This document shows positions 7,194-9,857 of a DNA stretch of 9,857 nt, one piece after another. Under the pieces are notes generated by a model. That model was given only the letters and a program-made list of their open reading frames with translations. It searched no databases and was not told the DNA's origin. The first letter of the stretch is position 1. The number at the start of each line of letters is the position of its first letter. The position numbers were made by a program, and so were the translations under genes. Origin of the DNA: Alphaproteobacteria bacterium (GTDB lineage: Bacteria > Pseudomonadota > Alphaproteobacteria > Micropepsales > Micropepsaceae); NCBI GenBank assembly GCA_019508105.1, contig JAEKMB010000295.1:1-9857 (forward strand). Direction: 5' to 3'.

Positions 7194-7788
7194 ATGACGG
7201 AAAACGCCTTTGAGGCCGGCCTGGGGTGCGCCGGCCCTGCTGGGGCGCTGGTCGCGGCTGCTGATCGACCTCAACCGGGGGCCGGACGATCCCACCCTGG
7301 TGATGAAATTGTCGGACGGCAGCATCATTCCCGGCAACCGCGACGCCGATGCCGCCGAAGTGGCGCGGCGTATCACGGCCTATCACGCGCCCTATCATGC
7401 CGCCATCGCCGCCGAACTGGACCGGATGGGACCTGCCGCCGTGATCCTCTCCATGCACAGCTTCACGCCCCGCTGGAAAAAGACCCCGCGCCAATGGGAG
7501 GTCGGGATTCTGTATGACCGCGACGCGCGGCTGGCGGCGCCCTTGAGGGCGCGATTGGCCGAGGCCGGTTTCACGGTCGGCGACAATGAGCCCTATACCG
7601 GCGCGCTGGACGGCGACACTTTGAATGTCCATGGCACTTTGCGCGGCTTGCCGCATGTGCTGATTGAAATGCGGCAGGACCTGATTGCCAGCGATGCGGC
7701 GGCACAAGACTTTGCGCAGCGCCTGAAACCCATCATTGATGCGGCGTTGGGCGATATGGCCTCAAGCAGCGAAGCGGTAGGCCAATAA
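7194..7788 (+). pseudogene. N-formylglutamate amidohydrolase family remnant, N-terminus deleted and out of frame
   Basis: From about 7228 to 7788 the sequence reads as the C-terminal two thirds to three quarters of an N-formylglutamate amidohydrolase (zinc-dependent; in histidine breakdown it releases formate and glutamate). Segments include APALLGRWSRLLIDLNRGPDDPT, with the order as in the family, then SDGSIIPGNRDADAAEV, SMHSFTP and LPHVLIEMRQD. Intact members, as I remember them, are about 250-290 residues and carry an N-terminal CDHASN-like metal site and an ERHxAxDIGA-like segment, both absent here. The plausible original start is ATG 7194 (MTENAFE), but it is in a different frame from the body. 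About 60-70 codons appear to be lost near 7214-7230. A 192-residue product could start at the TTG at 7210 but would lack metal ligands. The last codons and the stop come from the 33-bp repeat. Confidence 0.78.
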
Positions 7789-7792
7789 AAAG
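7760..7792 (+). repeat. 33-bp structured repeat, copy 2
   Basis: This is the second copy of the element at 6694-6726. Here the arms TGGCCT (7757-7762) and AGGCCA (7779-7784) form a perfect 6-bp stem around a 16-nt loop. The repeat spans the amidohydrolase stop codon and encodes its terminal SSSEAVGQ. The stem has no T-tract after it, so it is not a canonical terminator on the plus strand. Confidence 0.75.
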
Positions 7793-7820
7793 AGTGCACA
7801 GCCGGGCCTGATATTCCGCG

Positions 7821-7850
7821 TTGCATCGCGTCGGGCGGCCGGGCTAGGGT
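7821..7850 (+). promoter_or_regulatory. putative gapR promoter, alphaproteobacterial type
   Basis: TTGCAT at 7821-7826 and GCTAGGGT at 7843-7850 resemble the TTGnC / GCTAnAwC housekeeping promoter elements of Caulobacter, though the spacer is longer than usual there. A start near 7856 would leave a leader of about 20 nt. No Shine-Dalgarno is obvious before the ATG at 7879. Confidence 0.4.
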
Positions 7851-7878
7851 CCGCGCCTTCCAAAATCCGAGTTCCCAA

Positions 7879-8109
7879 ATGGCCAAATCCGGCTTTGCCA
7901 AAGACCAGCTCAAATCCTTCATCAACCGCATCGAGCGGCTGGAGGAAGAGCGCGCCGCTTTGTCGGCCGATATCCGCGAAGTCTATTCCGAGGCCAAGGG
8001 CACCGGCTTTGACACCAAGATCATGCGCCAGGTGATCCGCATGCGGAAGCTGGACAAGGCGGCGGAAACGATGCCGGACTTGCATTGGACAGCGATGGAT
8101 GGGCGCTGA
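7879..8109 (+). CDS. gapR: nucleoid-associated protein GapR (DUF2312)
   Basis: This 76-residue protein is MAKSGFAKDQLKSFINRIERLEEERAAL..., ending DLHWTAMDGR. Residues about 8-45 form a charged coiled-coil helix (LKSFINRIERLEEERAALSADIREVYSEAKGTG, with heptad hydrophobics). The KIMRQVIRMRKL segment at 54-65 and the rest match the DUF2312/GapR family. GapR is an essential alphaproteobacterial protein that encircles overtwisted DNA ahead of polymerases and stimulates topoisomerases. That role is established for Caulobacter and transferred here by family. The length fits the family's shorter members. The gene is intact although both plus-strand neighbours look broken, which suggests selection retains it. 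Its stop overlaps an in-frame upstream ATG of the fucosidase frame, but the fucosidase start is better placed at 8159. Confidence 0.93.
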   Translation: MAKSGFAKDQLKSFINRIERLEEERAALSADIREVYSEAKGTGFDTKIMRQVIRMRKLDKAAETMPDLHWTAMDGR

Positions 8110-8148
8110 TTTGATCCGCCCAGGCGCGGGCGAGAAGACCTGCATGCT

Positions 8149-8154
8149 GGGAGG
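8149..8154 (+). promoter_or_regulatory. strong ribosome-binding site fixing the fucosidase start
   Basis: GGGAGG lies four bases before the ATG at 8159, the clearest Shine-Dalgarno in the window. It selects this ATG over in-frame ATGs at 8099 and 8144 and puts the Tat motif at the very N-terminus. Confidence 0.7.
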
Positions 8155-8158
8155 TTCC

Positions 8159-9470
8159 ATGCCTGATTTTTCGATTCACCGCCGCGGCCTGCTGGTTGGC
8201 GCCGCCGCCGTGCCCGCAATCGCAGCCGCGCCGCAGGCCGCGCAGGCGCAGGTGCCCGGCAGCGGCTATGGGACGGGCGGTGCGCCCACGCCAGACCAGC
8301 AGCGCCGCCTGGCCTGGTGGCATCAGGCCAAGTTCGGCATGTTCATTCATTTCGGCCTTTATGCCGCCTATGGCCGTCACGAATGGGCGATGGAGACGCA
8401 GGCGATCCCCGTCGCGGATTATCAGAAACTCACCGCCGGCTTTAACCCTGTGCCGGGCTCGGCTCGCAAATGGGCGAAACTCGCCAAGGCGGCGGGCATG
8501 AAATACATGGTGCTGACGACCAAGCATCATGAAGGCTTCTGCAACTGGGACACCAAGCTCACCAACTACAATGCCGTGCAGCAGGGGCCGCGCTATGACG
8601 TGGTGCGGGAATTCGTCGAGGCGGCCCGCGCCGAAGGCCTGCGCGTCGGCTTCTATTATTCGCTGATGGACTGGCATCATCCCGATGGCGCGCGTTGCCT
8701 CACCGACGAAGCCGCGCGCCGCCGCTTTGTGGACTACACCCACGGCCTGATCCGCGAATTGCTGACCAATTACGGCAAGATCGATGTCCTGTGGTACGAC
8801 GTTCACTGGCCGCTGGATGCCAAGGGCTGGGAATCCGAAAAGATGAACCAGATGGTGTTCGCACTTCAGCCCGACATCATCGTCAACAACCGCAACGATC
8901 TGCCCGGCGACTTCACCACGCCCGAACAGACTATCAAGGCGGAAGATGGCGGACGCGCCTGGGAAAGCTGCATGACGTTGAACGATTCATGGGGCTATCA
9001 GAAAGCGGACGACAATTGGAAAACCCCGCGCACCGTGATCCGCAACCTGCTGATCTGTGCCCGCGATGGCGGCAATTACCTGCTGAATATCGGGCCGCAG
9101 CCGGATGGCGGCATTCCGCCGGAAAGCGCGCGCATCCTGACCGAAGTCGGCGAATGGGTGCATCGCCATGGCGAGACCATCTATGGCGCCGATATCTGCA
9201 ACCCGAAAAGGTCGAACTCATGTGCATTTCTGGCCCGGCAGCGATGTCGCCATCTCCGGCCTGAACTGCAAGGTGCTATCGGCGAAGGTGCTGAAGACCG
9301 GCCAGATGGCGACGGTGACGCAGGATGGCTTCCGCACCCACATCACCGGCCTGCCCGCCACCGCGCCGGACGCGCCGGTCACAACCATCGCGATGGAATG
9401 CAATGAGGTGCCCGACCAGGACGTTATCTATGTGCGGACCAACAAGCCGCGGTTGAAGGTGGGGTTGTGA
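8159..9470 (+). pseudogene. Tat-exported alpha-L-fucosidase (GH29), frameshifted near the C-terminus
   Basis: Residues 1-353 read as a GH29 alpha-L-fucosidase, which would release L-fucose from glycans in the periplasm or outside. The N-terminus has a Tat-type signal (HRRGLLVGAAAV, Ala-rich, AQA near 28-30). Family segments are WWHQAKFGMFIHFGLYAAYG at 53-72, KHHEGFCNWD at 122-131, GFYYSLMDWHHPD at 164-176 and VLWYD at 210-214, whose Asp214 is the expected nucleophile. LLNIGPQPDG lies at 308-317. After PKRSN (ending at 9217) the frame turns to nonsense and stops at 9406. The expected continuation, THVHFWPGSDVAISGL, is found in the next frame and runs to the TGA at 9468-9470. As I recall, family members carry about a dozen more residues at this junction, so a small deletion is likely rather than a one-base error. 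The catalytic domain is complete, so partial activity is conceivable. No sugar transporter or fucose genes are adjacent. Confidence 0.8.
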
Positions 9471-9520
9471 GCGCTTCGCTGTAAGCGAACGAAATGGTCC
9501 AGCGGACCATTTCGAGCGCT
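9470..9520. repeat. 51-bp multi-hairpin palindromic element
   Basis: Outer arms AGCGCT (9470-9475) and AGCGCT (9515-9520) are self-complementary. They enclose two hairpins: TTCGCT-GTA-AGCGAA (9475-9489) and a perfect 11-bp stem CGAAATGGTCC-AGC-GGACCATTTCG (9490-9514). It starts on the last base of the fucosidase stop. The minus strand of 9472-9481 reads CAGCGAAGCG, the core of the 33-bp repeats. It looks like a REP-type extragenic palindrome. There is no T-tract, so it is not an ordinary terminator. Confidence 0.7.
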
Positions 9521-9545
9521 GCGTGCCTGGGCGAGGCCGGAAAGC

Positions 9546-9577
9546 AAAAGCCCCTGCTGCGAAACAGGGACTTTTTT
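9546..9577 (-). terminator. intrinsic terminator for the Fis-type regulator gene
   Basis: Arms AAAAGCCCCTG (9546-9556) and CAGGGACTTTT (9565-9575) pair around an 8-nt loop. The one non-Watson-Crick position is a G-U pair in minus-strand RNA but a C-A mismatch in plus-strand RNA, so it favours the minus strand. It lies 19 bases past the regulator stop and ends in UUUU. It may also act on the plus strand, which ends in six T residues. Confidence 0.75.
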
Positions 9578-9595
9578 GCGACGACAGAGAATGTT

Positions 9596-9857
9596 CTAGC
9601 TGGCCTTGCGAACCGTTTCCTCGATATCGCCGTCATCTTCGGCGACTTTGGCCATCGGCTCATTGGCGAGATCGACCTCCAGGCCGTACTCCTTGAGCTT
9701 GCGATAGAGGGTAGAGCGGCCGATGCCGAGACGCCGGGCCACTTCCGACATATGGCCGTCATAGCGGGCAATAGCCAGGCGGATAATGTCCGATTCCAGC
9801 TCTTCGAACTTGCGGATATGACCGCCGGTGTCCGTCATGTTCAACGCATAGGCCGAG
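9596..9857 (-). CDS. C-terminal part of a Fis-type (probably NtrC-like) transcriptional regulator, partial
   Basis: The minus-strand frame is open to the window edge and ends with TAG at 9598-9596. The visible 86 residues start SAYALNMTDTGGHIRKFEELESDIIRLAI and contain a Fis-type helix-turn-helix, MSEVARRLGIGRSTLYRKLKEYGLE. An acidic tail of about 25 residues follows. This is the DNA-binding end of sigma54-dependent response regulators (receiver, AAA+ and HTH_8 order). The phrase IGRSTLYRKLKEYG is typical of an alphaproteobacterial NtrC-like subgroup. The receiver and ATPase domains would lie beyond 9857 and are not visible, so a small stand-alone Fis-like protein cannot be fully excluded. 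Its ATG-like codon at 9838 has no ribosome-binding site, which favours an internal position. The terminator at 9546-9577 closes the gene. Confidence 0.8.
   Translation of the reverse strand, partial: SAYALNMTDTGGHIRKFEELESDIIRLAIARYDGHMSEVARRLGIGRSTLYRKLKEYGLEVDLANEPMAKVAEDDGDIEETVRKAS

Noticed and set aside
6694..7792. CRISPR array or insertion-sequence ends
   Set aside because: There are only two 33-bp copies, about 1.07 kb apart, with ordinary conserved genes between them. There is no regular spacer pattern and no transposase.
8021..8806. Open frame of 261 codons on the minus strand
   Set aside because: It is antisense to gapR and the fucosidase catalytic domain, whose reading frames have strong family support.
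9470..9520. tRNA-like or terminator interpretation of the multi-hairpin element
   Set aside because: At 51 bp it is too short for a tRNA, it lacks T-loop and acceptor features, and there is no T-tract for termination.
1..9857. Defence, toxin-antitoxin, secretion or biosynthetic system
   Set aside because: Every sizeable frame with coding character was assigned to housekeeping, metabolic or small exported protein families. Nothing suggests an undescribed multi-gene system beyond the small repeats.

Overview
The window looks like chromosomal DNA of a GC-rich alphaproteobacterium. The evidence is a GapR/DUF2312 nucleoid protein, a DUF1036 exported protein next to pyruvate kinase, a zinc-free bL36, GlcDEF of alphaproteobacterial type, GC-rich third codon positions and weak Shine-Dalgarno signals. 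From memory, pyk, DUF1036, an N-formylglutamate amidohydrolase and DUF2312 lie together in many Rhizobiales-like genomes, so most of the layout is conserved. I cannot name a genus from the sequence.

Left part (1-5263): a probable minus-strand gene start leaves the window at base 1. A roughly 180-bp spacer with two small hairpins and a sigma70-like promoter leads to rpmJ. Then come glcD, glcE and glcF, a periplasmic TPR protein and a small secreted protein of unknown function. All are on the plus strand with tiny gaps or overlaps, so they are probably one transcription unit. GlcDEF oxidises glycolate to glyoxylate and feeds electrons to the respiratory chain.

Middle part (5260-7127): on the minus strand, the DUF1036 protein gene lies upstream of pyk. 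pyk converges on the secreted-protein gene so tightly that the two stop codons share four bases (CTAG).

Right part (7180-9470): two plus-strand genes look broken. The N-formylglutamate amidohydrolase has lost about the first quarter of the protein and is out of frame with its apparent start. A Tat-exported GH29 alpha-L-fucosidase is frameshifted near base 9218, with about a dozen residues apparently missing there. An intact gapR sits between them. The window ends in the 3' end of a minus-strand Fis-type (NtrC-like) regulator with its own terminator.

The least expected signal is a small structured repeat. A 33-bp sequence occurs at 6694-6726 and 7760-7792, and its stem arms differ by compensatory changes. 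A 10-nt core recurs, inverted, inside a 51-bp multi-hairpin element at 9470-9520. All three sit at the 3' end of a gene. One copy provides and partly hides the pyk ribosome-binding site, and another supplies the last codons and stop of the amidohydrolase remnant. I see no CRISPR array, tRNA, rRNA, transposase or defence system.
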